Shown here in pieces: positions 48,601-63,600 of a DNA stretch of 64,000 bases (within the stretch, counting starts at the first letter, position 1; each line of letters begins with the position of its first letter). The notes beneath the pieces are model-generated. The model did no database searches and was not told the origin of the DNA. It worked only from the letters and a program-made list of their open reading frames with translations. Origin of the DNA: Paramacrobiotus metropolitanus (taxonomy: Eukaryota > Tardigrada > Eutardigrada > Parachela > Macrobiotidae); contig NW_026570224.1 of assembly GCF_019649055.1 (NCBI RefSeq), positions 2,418,001-2,482,000 on the forward strand, given 5' to 3'. Position numbers and translations under genes: made by a program.

Positions 48601-51600
48601 TATGCATGTTTATGCAATATGCGGCTCCAGCATTGAGCCTACTAATAACAGTGCTAATAAGTAGTCAAAAGACTGCCGTCTCTGAATAATTAATCTGTTA
48701 TGCACCGCTTGGCAATTTGTGCGTTCTGGCAGGTCATCGCTAACGATCACGGCTTCCCGGCACAATCGTCCACCTGTGTTGTCAGTGTACGCATAACCGG
48801 CCGGCAGAATAAAGCGCCGGTTTTTTCTCCAATCCACTATGTCGTGCCAGTGCCGGCAAATGATGGACACGGCTTGGCCGCCGGCCATAAACTGACCACA
48901 GTGACAGCTAATGATGTTGATGAGGGAGACGTGATCCACTATGCAATTGTCCATTCTTCACATGATGGGATTATTGTGGATCAATTAACCGGTCTCATCA
49001 CAACTAATCACCACATTCCTTTTACATCCAAATCTGACCTCGTTACTGTACAAATTACCGCCACTGATTCCCGTGGCGCAACTGCGGCCGACCGTGCCAG
49101 TGTCCTAATTTTTCCCGTACTTCCGGAGAAAGTCTTTTCTTTCGAAACCTCAGCGTATAATTTTTCCATCAAAGAAAATTTGGCAGCACCAATTACTGTT
49201 GGTCGAATACGTCTAATCGAATTCAGCCGACATGTGCGGTACTTCTTGGACGGGAATCTTACCGAAGTAAGTTTCGTTATTTTAGATTGTGCACGTGCCG
49301 GGGAAATCTGCCTTTCGTAAAATAATTAGTTTTGTTAAAGTGAATTCTGCTTTTAACTGCTTGAATAAAAATATAAGACATCGGAGCGAGTCTGCCTTAA
49401 TTGTATAGCGTACATTACTTGTGTATTCTACAGTACAACAATGCATACAATATTTTGATATCTAAATTCTCGTGCTTGCTAGATGATGCGTATCCGTAAA
49501 GCAAACAGAATCATAATTCTATTAATAAAAGTGATATAGTGTCGTTCTCATCGCAATACTGAGTGCCGACAAAATTTCTGGTGCCGGTTTTGCGGCTTGC
49601 TCAATATTTTTATGGCTTTTTAAACAGGGAATATTCGCCTTTGATGCATCTACGGGATTTTTAATTGCCACAAAGCCACTTGACCGTGAAGAAAGAGGCT
49701 TTTACCGTATGATCTTATCGGCCGTATGTCCGCCGCATTACACGGAAACCGTCATCAGTCTCACGGTGGAGGACGAGAACGATAATGCGCCGGTGATTAG
49801 CAATCTTAAAGGCCAGCATTGTGACTACGATTGTCAGGACGACATTCCACTGCCCCTATCATACCCGCTGGGACAAGCAATTGTTACGATAGACGCTTAC
49901 GATGCCGATAACGACGGTGCCGAGCGTTTACGCTACTCTCTTCTCAATTACACCACCGATGCGCCGGCCGGCCACAGACCGGCACTGGCCGTCAATCAGA
50001 CCAGCGGATCTGTTTATCTATCGCATCCTCTGGATGTGCCACTTAACTGGATCAATATAACGGTTCAAATTTCCGATGCCGACCCAACCGGAAAGGACAC
50101 CCGGCACACTATGCAACAGTTGCGATTCCGTGTGCACTACGATGTATGTCCGGCAATGGGATTTGCACAATCCCATCGCCACATGTCACTTCCGGAAAAC
50201 ACACCACTCAACACTCGAATTATGACCTTTGAGCTACAGTGGCCGTGTCCGTGGGTGCAGTATCGCGTCGCGAAGGGGAATGATGCCGGGCATTTTGCCA
50301 TTTTCCCCGACGGACAGCTGCTGGTCAATGGCACGTTAGATAAGGAGACGCTGCCCTATTACCAACTGCAAATTGAGGCTTACACTGTAAACAGTTCCAC
50401 CTCCGTTACGCTGACACTCACAATTACTGATGTCAATAACCATGCGCCGCAATTTAATAATCATACTTATTGGTTCGAATTGGATGAAAATATGCCGGTC
50501 GGGTCAGTGGTCGGGACGGTGCAGGCCCGAGACGCCGATAACGGGCTGAATGGCCAAATCGTGTACAGGTACATCGCTAATGAATAACTACCGTATAATA
50601 TCTTTTGGCAGTGCTTAAAGAACTGCGCGTGATGCACATGTCTCCAGATCGTTACCCTTTGGATTAATTAGCTATTATTAATTTTTATGCATAACAAATA
50701 TTCAAACAAAAATAATAAATTAAACTTTTGGTTATCTGTTAAAACAACCAATCAGTGAATTTTGTAAAAATATTATTTCGAAAACATGAAAGCTAGAGAA
50801 TGTGTTTCGTGCCAACAGTAATTATTAACTTTTAATGACAGGATGCAAGGAGCCGCCGAACAGAATTATTTTGCTGTTGACCCTGATTCTGGGCACATCC
50901 GAAGTCTGGTAATGTTTGACCGCGAACGCATGCCCACGACAGCTTCCAACACATCCGGCTCTTTCCCGATAATTGTCCTAGCTAACGATCGATCGCCATC
51001 TGCCGCCCAGCATACCAGCTCCGTTAGTGTCCACGTCCACATCCGCGACCAGAACGATAACCAGCCCATATTTACACAGGAAGTTTACCAGCAAAGTGTC
51101 CGCGAGAGTTTACCAGTTGGTCAGCGCATCATCCAGATAAGAGCCCTTGATGGGGATGCATCCGCCGCCAATCGTCAAGTGACATACAGTATTAAATGTC
51201 CCGAAGAACAGCAAGTGTTTACATTGGACCCGTTGACAGGCGTCATTTCACTCTATCGTCCGCTTAATTACCACAGTCGATCGCGCTACGATTGCCGACT
51301 GTACGCATCCGATGGACACGATGTGCTTCACACATCGTCAGCTCGATTCAGACTGGATGTTATTGATGAGGATAATCAACCGCCGCGATTCCTCGCCGCT
51401 GATTACACCAAAATTTCCCTTCCGGAATCCCTTCCGGCTGGCGCGTTGCTGGTCCAAATCCAGGCCTATGATATAGATACACTGGCTTCGGAGATAGCGT
51501 ATCAGATCACCAATGGAAATGCTGATAAAACATTCCGCATTAATCGCTTTGGTCAGATTTATCTCAATTATCCCATGGATTACGAAAAAACGAAATTTCA

Positions 51601-54600
51601 CAACCTGACAGTATCGGCATGCAAAAACACTTCCGGTCTGTGCACAAGCGCCACAGTTGAAATCCAGGTGGAAGATCGAAACGATAATGCGCCGAAATTT
51701 TCGGCTTTTATGAAAAGCGCGGTAAAAATTCCGGAAAACATTCCCAACGCTTCTGTAGTAGCTACAGCGGTTGCACATGACGACGACAGCGGTTTAAATG
51801 GCGAAATTCGATACTCCATCCTTTATGCCGAGCCGGTCAATGGACATTTTGTGATTGACGAAGTCAGCGGAAAAATCATCAATACAATCGTATTGGATCG
51901 GGAACGATATAACAGCTACCGCCTCGTGCTTCAGGTCTGACTAATGAAGCTGCTCACATAATTATTAATTACAGAACGTTATATTTGTAAATTTATGTAG
52001 AACGATTTATAAGTGTGAGAATATTTCAAAACGAATGGTACAACCACGACATTATTAATTGTGTTATTCGGTGTACAGGCAATGGATTTGGCCGTACCCG
52101 AGTCTAACCGGCACACCAGTGAGAAAGTGCTGGTAATAACCATCGAAGACATTAACGATCATGCCCCGGTCTTCACGATCCCACGCTCGGTCATCGTTCC
52201 CGAATATGCCAGTTCGGGATATCGCCTGCTGACCGTTACAGCTACCGATCCCGATGCCGAACGCAATGGTCACGTGACCTATGACCTCACCCGCACAGCG
52301 GACATGGAGCGCTTCCATTTGGACCGCTACGAAGGCCACGTGTATCTCCGAGGGGAACTGGACCAGTTGGCTCCCTCGTACGCCCTCACCATCGCAGCAC
52401 GTGACCAGAGCGGCGAGGGATCACTGGCTCGCCAGAGTGTGATGACGGTGGATCTGATTGTTGTGTCTTCGCAACGCTCCGCACAATCACTAGCGCTGTT
52501 GGAGCGAGTTGAATGGACGGTGTACGAAAATGAGACACAAGGATTTGTTATCGGGAAACTGGCTGCAAAGAGCCATTCATCACACCTTGGCCCGGTGGAG
52601 TATTTTATAACGGCCGTTTCCAATTTCGCCGGAGAGGCGGTTCCGTGTGTTTTTACTATGGATCGCTTGACCGGAAAGATTGTATTGAGTGGTCAGTTGG
52701 ATGCGGATCAAGGCACAACGGGATACATTGTGAATGTATTTACGGGAATAAAAAAAGACAGAAGTTACGAGGGCATCACAAATCAGGTAAGACCCCCAAT
52801 TTGAATTCGTTATTACTCAAGAGTATTTGATGCACTCAATGATGTGTTTTGGCGCAGTACCACATCTGAAAGCTTTTAAACTTTTAATAACACGATCTGG
52901 CATATTGTAAAAATGGGTCAAATAAACTTTTCAAGGTGTAACCAATTTTTAGTGGTCTGCGGCCATCTGACAGAATTTTTATTGACTAGCGCAGTAGATT
53001 TGACCGTAAGCTAACTTTAATGGTGCAGCTGCTTGTCCTATCTTCACTGGGAGCCATTAAGTGTTTCGCTACCGCATATTATTCTTTATTTTCAAGGATT
53101 TGAGCATGCGGTGTTTATTGGCTTAGCGGTTACAGTGTAGTGGCTATTTTGGAGAATTTGTGTGAAAGAGTCGATCATAATAAGACCGCGGCCGGCAGGC
53201 CGGCGAATCGAGCTTTTTAGAGCCGCATGTCAGTCTAGGCAGGTGGGATTAGCTTGAGAGTCTGAGTTAACGGTTATTTAAAATGTCCTGCCGAGACCGG
53301 AATGACCAGTTAGTGACTATCTGCCGAGCCAATCTACATTCTTTTAAGTTGTGGATAGCGCTTGTCATAACTGGAATGGCACCAGTACCTTTGATGTCTC
53401 AAAGTAAAATTGATTAATCTACTCAAAACCATTAGACAGATCTGCTGGAAGATCGCAGCCGATACATCCACTGCGACACAAATAATATTGGGCTGTAAAA
53501 GTAGCGAAATATGTACGCTTGTACGCGTCCACCTTGCTCATTGCGCAGTGCTCAGTGGTCAGCCGCGAGGTGATGTTCACCGATCGAAGTACAGATATGG
53601 CTGGATGATCTGTCGGGCTTAAACCCGCAATTATGTGTGTAATTTCCTTTTATCGAAATTGAAAGTCTTGTTCAGAGGATACCAATACGCGTCGCTCTTT
53701 ATCTTCTGATACCACCTGCCTGTGCTGTTCAATGGCATAAGCTGGTTTTCTCGAATAATGTCGGGAATCTGGACGATTTCCTTCGGGTGCTCAGATTTTT
53801 GACATACTTCGCACTTCGAGGTATTGATAAACTTATAGCAACGCACAAAATATTCAAATGCCCTAACAATTTACATTTATTTTGAACTGCCGCCCCGTTT
53901 AAAATTTTAACTCGTCCATCTGCGCGTCTTCGAATTACGGGATGTTTTAAACTTTAAACATACCCACAGGTGAATCGATTGCGGTTCTCAAAGTTTTGGT
54001 TTATGTTCGGCAACGTAAATAACTTTTACCAAATAAATATTGAGTGAACGTGTTGTGAATAACACCGCTTTATGTTTGCATCCGATACATTTTAAAACTG
54101 CCTGAATTGGTTTTGATTTGGAATGAACCGTTAATCCTGGGCGCAGCAAGGCATGGGAACGAGGCAGAGTTTAGGCTAAACAAAAGCCCGCCGTTCCTTT
54201 ACAAATTGTTTCATTTTGTCAGGATACTCAGTTATACATTGTCACTCTTTGCAGGCTGCAGTAGTCTCTCGAAGGCTTGTATCCTTTGGCACATTTGTGT
54301 ATAATTCCATTATGAATTGATCTACGCGTCAACTGCAGTGTGCAGCACTAGTAAACACTCTATCGAACATGTTATTGTCCAAGGAGCAGGTCAGGTGTAG
54401 CTGATACACTGAGGTTTAATAAAGGCTCGGGAAAATCTTATAAAGCGGTTCTACCTATGGTTTGGGCTTAGCAAAAGATCGGCAGATTTACCTATGGGAA
54501 TTCATTGACGCGAACAAAAGGTCATTGCAAGTAGTTCAACGTAAGCGAGCTTACTCCGGCTTGCACACTGTTGCTTGTTTCAACATCTGCTTTTGGGAAA

Positions 54601-57600
54601 CCACCCGTAGCGCCCAATGAATACCGCTCAAAAGTTCGGTTAATTATAAGCAGGCTGCGTGTTCTGCGGTTTTAAGTGGACTTCCTGCTGGTACGAAACG
54701 CTTGTATTGATACTCCCAAGTATGTGGCGAACGCTGTTTGAATTGATGGTAAACTACCTAATCCCGAAACGAGAAAAGGGGTTGGAGGTATGGGTGCAGC
54801 AGGAGGGAGCTTTTTTGTTACGAATCCAGCTATTTATGTATAATCATTTACTGGTATTAATTAGCATATCTGTATATATGTGCGAGTACAAGTTCAATGC
54901 GTGAATACAGACCCCAGACAACTATATTTTTCGGAATTAAATGTACAGCTGTCTTGAATTTTAATATGTACTCATATATTATACATAAAGCTTGATCGAA
55001 TAAAATAAAACAGCAATCTAATGCGCACAAGTACTCGTATATGCAGCCCAAATCAGCAGCGCATTCGACTAATGATTTTCCCGTCTGTTGAATCCTTGAA
55101 GCCACTTGCAAAGCGCAAAGACCGAATGCATTATTTGTCCTATTTGTCAGATTAAAAGGGATTACTTAAGAAAATTGTCCGGATTGTCAGGACATGAAGC
55201 TCAGTCAATTACATCCCCTATTTGATCACCCATGCCTGTTTTTAGAGTTGCCGTTGTGCAGAACAATACAGTTCATGCTTGGCTGACCCAGTCGGAAATA
55301 TTATAACAAGTTATAGTAGCTAAATCAGACTTAATACATAATCACTGGCAGCTGGTGGGTATTTTTGCAGTATCTCCGCCAAAATGCTTGACCATACACT
55401 AGCTCGTATACACTAGCTCGTGTTTCCGAAGATCAAAATTGCGCTGCGCGTTTAGTAGGCAACATGTTTATGCTGGCCTGATTTCTTTTTCTCATTAGTG
55501 ATATTACTGGCCTAAGTGGCCGCCGAATGTGTTATCTCAATTAACCCTCTGCAAAGAGTACCTGCTGCTTGATTTCTCATCGGTTTTGGGATATCAAATG
55601 CGTGCATAGCAATTAAGTAGTCTCCAAAAACACAATAAATTCACCAAGTTGCCTGCGCAATATGACAAATGCAGTTCATAGGCGCCTGTTTAACTGTTGG
55701 GAAAAAATACGGTGACTGAGCGAGTAATGTATCCCTTGGGTGTATCCTGCTGAGAGCCACTGCAATTAAGTCTAATTTTGGCTGGGTGTAATGCATATGC
55801 CATGTCCACAGCAATTTTTGGAACTCTTCTTATGTCTGTTGCAGAAGCTGTACTGGTCAGCAAAACTCGCATGCAGTGTCCGATACGAATGCATGCGTAA
55901 ACAGTCTCGCGTCCATTGTTCGACTTGTTTCATACGCCTACACGGTTTGAGAGGCACTTCAATACTTTGCGTCGTGTTCACTAATATGCATAAATCACAG
56001 GTAAAGAAATACCAATTCTGAAGTGTTTACTACGACAATGCTCCCGAATTTTCAAGTTACGTTGCTGTTTCTCACGCGTATTGGCGATCATGTCGCGGCT
56101 TACAACTTTCGAAACGTGTAATGATTGTGCTCCTTTGTTTCTTGTCCCTGTACGTATTTATCCACAGTTCTAGAAAATCAGGTAAACAACTGAATAACGC
56201 TAAGCCCAAAAATGATATTCAAGCGTTAATTTCGGTTAAGAAACTGTGAAAGCACTGCAACAACTGCCGTGCGGCATAATCAGTGTTAAACGTTATAGGA
56301 TGAAATTTGCCTCCCGGTTGTAAAATAACAAAATTGTCCATCACCGCACAAAACAGAGATTCACAAAACTTATTATTAGTTTCACAAAATTGGGAAGAGA
56401 ATATAGCGTGATCGCCGTTATTTATCTATGGAGTGCGGTCAATAAATCATAGTCCAGCTGGCATCCGTTTCGTGGGAACAGGATAATCAAATCAGTGTGT
56501 GGCTGACCTGTTACTTTTCGTGATCACATCCCTGAATTCCCGATTCAAGCTTCCTCTAACACGGTGGCAAATGTGCAACGATTGATTTGAAAATTTGTGG
56601 TTTGCTTGTCGGGCACATCACGACACATCCTGTGGGCTGCTGAATACGATAATATAAGGTCACGGGAGATGCGATTAGCCATTAATTTGTGGATCATTAT
56701 TAACAGAATGATAGCTATTTTGCCGTAGTAAGTAAGTCCTGTTACAGACTGCACTAGTAGCATTAAATGCAATGATTCTTGCTCGTCGCACTCGAAAAAA
56801 ATGTGTTTTGAAAGATACTGCATGCTGAGATACGTAGGAAATGAACCTTACGTGCATTTTTTACTTGTTTAAATGCCTTTTCGAGTTTTTCCCACACGTC
56901 TCCGACAATTTGCAGCATAACCTTCTTCGGGTCTCAGTACTTCTATTTTAGGCTCCTCTGTATCATGTATGTACACACATTATGTTATTTATGACCGCCA
57001 TTACTTTTGTAAATTACGGCATATTTGTTATTTAACATATGCTTCCGACGGCTGAACATGATTACAACAAGTTGGATTTACGCTACACAAAATTTCGAAA
57101 GCTGCGGCCTTATTTGCGGCTTTTCATGCCTTAGTTAACTTTTCTTATAACTCGTATTCGATGCATACCTAGTAAATCAGTCCGTTTGCATTAAGTACTT
57201 ATAAGTTATACATACGTTCAGTCACAATGTCAGCATTCCGTATTGTAGATTCGCATTCGAGTCCTCTCTGTGAACAATCGCACTCCAGTCTTCTCATCGC
57301 CATTTTATCGTTTTCGTCTGGAAGAAGGCATGGGCTTGGGATCGAAGCTCGGACAAGTGGCTGCAACTGATCTGGATCGCGACGATGTGGTGACTTTCGC
57401 TATTCGATCTCCGTCAGCTAGTCAGTACTTCCGCGTTAACCAAGAAACCGGTGAAGTGTTTTCGAAATCCGCTGTTCACAACAGTACGGGCAGATTGTGT
57501 TTCCCAATTGTCGCTGATGATTCTGTACACCAAACGGAAGTCACATGCTGCATAGATGTCAACATAGCATACCCAACAAAAACCCTACCCAGTTTCACAC

Positions 57601-60600
57601 AGGATCAGTATGTGTTCACTGTCATTACGGATGGTCTGGAAGATGGCGAGCAGATCGGTGCAGTGTCCGTTACCGGTAACGCCGACAACTACGTTTTCCA
57701 TCAGGCATCGGACTGGACTAACAACTGGTTTCATGTGGAACGGCGTACTGGTGCCATTTCAATAACCAAAGCGAAATATCTCAATAGTATCGAAAATCAG
57801 GTATAATTACACAAATTCTCGGCCAGTATAATAACGATACTTACAGTGTTCCTTATGGGTTTGTAGGAGAAGACGATAGTTCTCCAGATACAGGCTGCTG
57901 ACCCGGCACATTTTGCTTATTTCGCTTCCGCGAAAGTTTTCATCAAATTGATCCGCGCGCAGTATAATCATAAAGCCTACTTTTATGCCGATTCGAAAAT
58001 TTTGGAAAGTATTTCTATCGGCAGTTGCTTCTTGGATTTGTTCCGCACTGTGGGCGCACCACAGTTGCAAAGTAAGTCTTGTTTTGTGTTTCTTGAAATA
58101 ATTTAATAAACACAGAAAAGCTTCATGCGTTGTAATAATTTATAATTGTTTGTCTTCATCGTTAGACGACCATATTTTAAATTGGGAGATCCATGCAAGT
58201 GAGCCAGAGTTGTTCGAAGTTAGTAGCCAAGGCCATCTTTGCATTCGTTCTCAGCTGGACCGAGAGACCGACTCTTCGCACGAAATCACACTGATAGGCA
58301 TGTCCGGCGTGTATCGCTCCGTTTATTACGTGAATATTACTGTCGAAGACGTCAATGACGAAGCACCAAAATTTTCGCCTGTATACCCAGACAAGCTCGT
58401 CATTAGCCAGAACACCCTGGTCGGCAGTGAAGTCACCAAGGTCACTGCGGTAGATGCCGATACCGGAGCCGGTGGCGACGTCGAATACATGCTAGCAGAG
58501 GAAACAGAAACCTCACAGTTTTCTATTGATCCGATTACCGGGGCAATCCGGTTAGAAGAAAAGCTCTTCGACATCAACAGTGATGAGAAACAGTTTTCCC
58601 TGGTGGTGGTTGCTTCGGACAAAGGCACACCTTCCCTGACAAGTACCACAACAATTTCTTTAGTGATTTCAGCCGAAAATGACCATCCTCCACGGTTTGC
58701 CCACAATGTTTACCTGATTTCACTGTGGGATAATGCTACCGCTGGAAGCCTAGTGGTGTCGCTATCCGCTGCGGACGAAGATCCCGGCCGGAATGGAGAC
58801 TTGCGATATTGGATAGTCGGAGGAAACGATGAGGAAATGTTCGAAATTGATTGTGCTACGGGGCAGATATTCCTAATGGAAAACGTTGATGCCCGAAGTA
58901 TTTCGCGATACATGCTGACTGTTACCGTAGAGGACGGCGGTATTGTTAAACGAAACGATTCTGCAACCGTAAACATAGAAGTTTTGCCGACGCCAGGAGT
59001 CATCCGGCCTTTGGCATTTTTAAGAAGCATGTGGAATGTCGAGATACTTGAGGTACGGCGAGTCTAAAGTTAAGAAAAAGTTTTTTATTCTGTGATTTTG
59101 TATGCAGCTTTTTTCCTTCCCTTTTCGCCGATAGTGAAAGCATTGTGCTCTTGAAATTTCAGAATTTCTTCCAGTATCCAGAGTTTCCCTTGATACAGCT
59201 TGAAGTTAGAAACTCCAGCAGGTCGTCTTCAAACGACTACACCCTGACCTACCGTATACGAACCGGTGACCTATCCTTGTTCCATATTGATGAGGAAACT
59301 GGAGTGATCTCGCTTAAGCAGCCATTAGATCGCGAAGAGCAAGATGTCCACCGGTTGGCGATCGAAGTTGTAGCGGAGAATAATGGAGGTAAAGCTGTTT
59401 GTCCATCAGATGGTTACTCCAAGGCTTTCCAATTTAACGAACTTGTTAACAAGTTTCGAAATATGTACATTATATTCCATTTATTCCACTAATCCTTGTC
59501 AAATACCAAAATGCATTTGGTGGCTCATTTCCCTGACAAAAGACCGGTCATCCAGGCAGCTTCAAGGGCCTGCTGCAGGAGAATTGAACGTCTACCCTAG
59601 TGCTACAGGCAAAAAAGAATGCCAGAAACGAAAGGGTCAAGGGTGTGAAATAGATGATAGGCTAATCCGGGCAAATGAGATCAGAGTGGTCGAAACACTG
59701 GACATGGCGGCGTGATGGTTGAATACTTAGGTGTACGGAAAAGTGTATAGATTTTCGTGGAAGAATAGCCTGCGGGTAGCTGTAGAAATTATTATCCAAA
59801 GCACCTTACCACAATTGCTCTACATATTGATCGGCGGATAATTGGGAGTACTTGTGCAAATAGTGACTGCTGCATCCAGCCGAGTGGTCGCTGTCCAGCA
59901 GACCGTCTAACAAGCGATCGGACACGCAGATATACGGGTATTTCATAACCTTTTTATGCTCTCATTATGCTGGCTACAGCGCTATCATGATGGGAAGTGC
60001 AAATATGAAAGGTGTCACAGGCAGATAATTAGACTGGGCAGCGCGCCCGTCGCAGACGCGCAGGTGGTATAAATTTCCATTTTTGCATATTAATTATGGG
60101 ATAGTGTAAGCAGATTATTCCGGCTAATCTAATCACGCTAACGAAATTTTGCTGCAACATGGTGTGGTCTGTGTTTGCAATTGCAAATATGCGTCTAACT
60201 GGTAAATGTGACAAAGCGCATGCAGGGTCACCATTTTTATGGGAGACTACACATAGCACGATACACACCGTATTATTTTACATGCTGCCATAAAATGTTG
60301 AAAACCTAATTAAATGCGCGAACAAATTTGCAGATACTCCTACGACGGCTACAACTTTTGCCACAATAACGGTTATCGATGTTAACGATAATCCTCCAGC
60401 TATTTCAGGCAAAACAGATTTTTATATAAAAGAAAACAATCACAAAGGAGCTTCCGTGGGATTTCTACAAGCCTTCGATCGTGATCAGAACAACAAATTA
60501 AGGTATAATTGCATCACCACATTTTCACAACTATTAATGAAACATGTTTATTTAATGCTCCGTTCTCTGCTTAATAGTTTTTCTGTATCGCCAAACTTTT

Positions 60601-63600
60601 GGTTTTCGATCAACCAAACAACCGGCGAAATAACAGCCTCGGAGCAACTAGATCGGGAAATCCGCTCGGTGTACACGTTACTTGCCACGGTAAGCGATGG
60701 TCAACATTCCGTGGACACCAATGTTACAGTTCATGTCCTGGACGATGACGATAACGTGCCAACATTCACCGAAAGCCGCCGTTTTTGCTATATGCCTGAA
60801 GACCATAACGAAGGTAAGATCTTTCTCAAAAAGCGAAAGAGGCTATCGCGGCTCGACTGTTTTTGTTAACGAAAGCGTTAATACCAGTGCAGTGTTATTA
60901 CTGAAAATAATGTCGTACTCGTACAATATTATGATCAGTAGCTGAGGGAGCACACGCTGCACAGAATGTAAAGGCAAGTTTTGCAATAAATCGCTTTGTG
61001 ATTAGTTTCATTACACTCGCTGTGAAAAGTTTGTCTAGAATTGACTAATAATTTAAATTTTTTTTGCTCCAGGAAATTTCCTGTGTGCGGTGAACGCCTA
61101 CGACGAGGACGAGTACGGTTCCGCGGGGTTGCGTTATACACTGACGGGCTCATCGGAGTTGGTTGTCTTAGCTGAATCTACCGGGATTCTCTCTGCCCGC
61201 TCCCGTGTTCCTTCGGGAACCATACTGGAGATTCAGGCCATCGATCCTGCCGGTCACACCAATACCACCCTAATCGAGCTAATTACAGCCAAGTCTGACC
61301 TCTTTCCTGTGTTCCTACCTGGATCCTACCAATTTAGATGTGCAGAGAACAGCAACATCGACCGAATAACACAGATAACAGCCAAAGCAGTTGGACGGGC
61401 TTCGGTAAAATACCAAATTATTAGCGGGAATACTTTGGGAGTATTTTCGATAAACGAGGACAATGGTGTCCTGCGGAGAGTTGGACGTCTGGATTACGAA
61501 ACAGCTTCGGTTTATGATCTATGGATAGCGGCGACATCAATGCACGACAGTAAGCCATTTGTAAGTGCAGTAAGAATCCAGATTACTCTGGACAACACGA
61601 ATGACAACCCACCACGATTTATTGGCACTGATATAACCGCCGTCTTGGAAGAAGAATCAGCTCCAGTTGACGTAATCAGGTTAAACGCCACGGATTCAGA
61701 TGGCGATAACATCAAGTTTTATTTGATTAACGCAACAAATCGATTCTCCATTGATGCTCATTCCGGCATTTTGCGATGCATTGCACCAGTGGATAGAGAA
61801 AAAGTGCCGTTGATAACCGTTTCCGTTGGTATCACGGATGGGCTTTTTACAGCGACAACAAAAGTTCAAATAACTGTCCTGGATAAAAACGACAATCCTC
61901 CAAAATTTAGCCGGCAGTTCACAGCAAACATAACGGAAGCCGCCACTCGCGGCGCTTTCGTATTGAAGGTCACTTCGACGGATGCCGATCTGGGAGAAAA
62001 TGCCGTAGCGCTGTACAGTTTGACTAACAGTTCTGACGGCATGTTTGTCATCGAAGAAACTACGGGAATCATCACACTTAATCGCGACAACGACCGGGAT
62101 GCCGGGACGGAGATTCCGCTGGAAATCGTGGTGCGGGATGGAGCCTGGCAGTCGAAGTCTTTAGTTATGGTGACAGTGCTACCGGACAGCAATGACCAGC
62201 CGGCGTTTGAGGAAGTCCAATACATTTTCTACGCGAATAGAAGCACTGACGTCGGAGCAATTGGCATGGTGTCGGTTGTTAAAAAGAACCTCGAAACAGC
62301 TGCAGTTACGTATTCCCTGAAGTACCCAAGTGTTTTCTTCGCTGTTGATCGTGTGAGCGGCCAAATCAGCGTCAAGCATTCGCTGCAGTTTGCGCCGAAA
62401 AGTCATCGACTGATTATCAGAGCTGCACGAAATAATCCTGGAGGCAAGAAAGGAGAAGTAGAAGTGCTGGTTACTGTTCTTTCAGGAGATCTCGTATCGA
62501 TGCCGCAGTTCACCAGATCCAACTACCTTGTTGAAGTAGCCGGCAATTCCAGCAATGCGCTAGCTCAAATAGATCTCAAAACAGGGAACTCCAGTGAAAA
62601 TGGACCGAGGTTTTCCATTTCCCATTCCAAAGTAAGTGTTAAGTGGAAGAAATATTCAATAAGTTAGGCTCTCTGAATTTCGCTTACACACAACATTGGT
62701 TGGGTCGAATGCTTATTCAGTAATCGTTTACTGTCTTTACAGGAAATTTCGAAAGATTGTTTTGGTGTCAACACTACAACTGGGACCGTGCATGCAAAAA
62801 CGAAAAGTTTCTGTCTACCTGGCGATTACAACCTGACTGTCGATGCTTTCTATACCGATGCCCACTCCAGCAACAGCGCCGTCTTGACCTTACGCATCTT
62901 GCCAGCCAACCAAAACGCCTTTATACCACGCTTTCCTGCCGAACATTACGAAATCAGTGTTTCGGAAAGCACACCCATCGGAAGTCTGTTGTTTACGCTG
63001 CCAGTCGACATTAAAGATTCTCCTCCGCACAAAGATCAAGTGCGATATTTGCTGGACGACGCCGCAAATGTCTTCCAGATCGAAACGACAACTGGTTCGG
63101 TATATTTGCGAAAGCAGCTGGACTTCGAAGAGAAACAACAGTACATGTTAATCATTACTGCATCGGATTACGGGGTCAACACACCTTCCGCGACAACGTC
63201 GATGTTGGTATCTGTTGTTAACGAAAATGATAATCCGCCTCAGTTTGCAAAAACATCGTATTCCGTTATTATTCTGGAGACCGAGCAAACCAACCAACAT
63301 ATCGGCCAGGTTATCGCTGCAGATCCAGACGATGCAAATCAGCACATTTATTACACCATTGAACCAGATAGTTCATATTTTGTCATCGATTCCCTTAAAG
63401 GAACGATCACCAACATTCAGGCACTGGATTACGAAGCCCATGCAAACCATACCTTGGTCATTCGAGCCACCGATCCTACAGACCCTTCACTGTACTCCGA
63501 AGTCAACTTTCTCATCAATATAGCAGAGAGAAACGAATATGCGCCGCAGTGTTTAGCCGGTGTCTCCCGGTTTACCGTTTCCGCCAAAGCGCCGGTGGGC

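Noticed and set aside
58326-59030. Minus-strand frames of 126 and 106 codons
   Set aside because: Antisense of clear cadherin-repeat exons.
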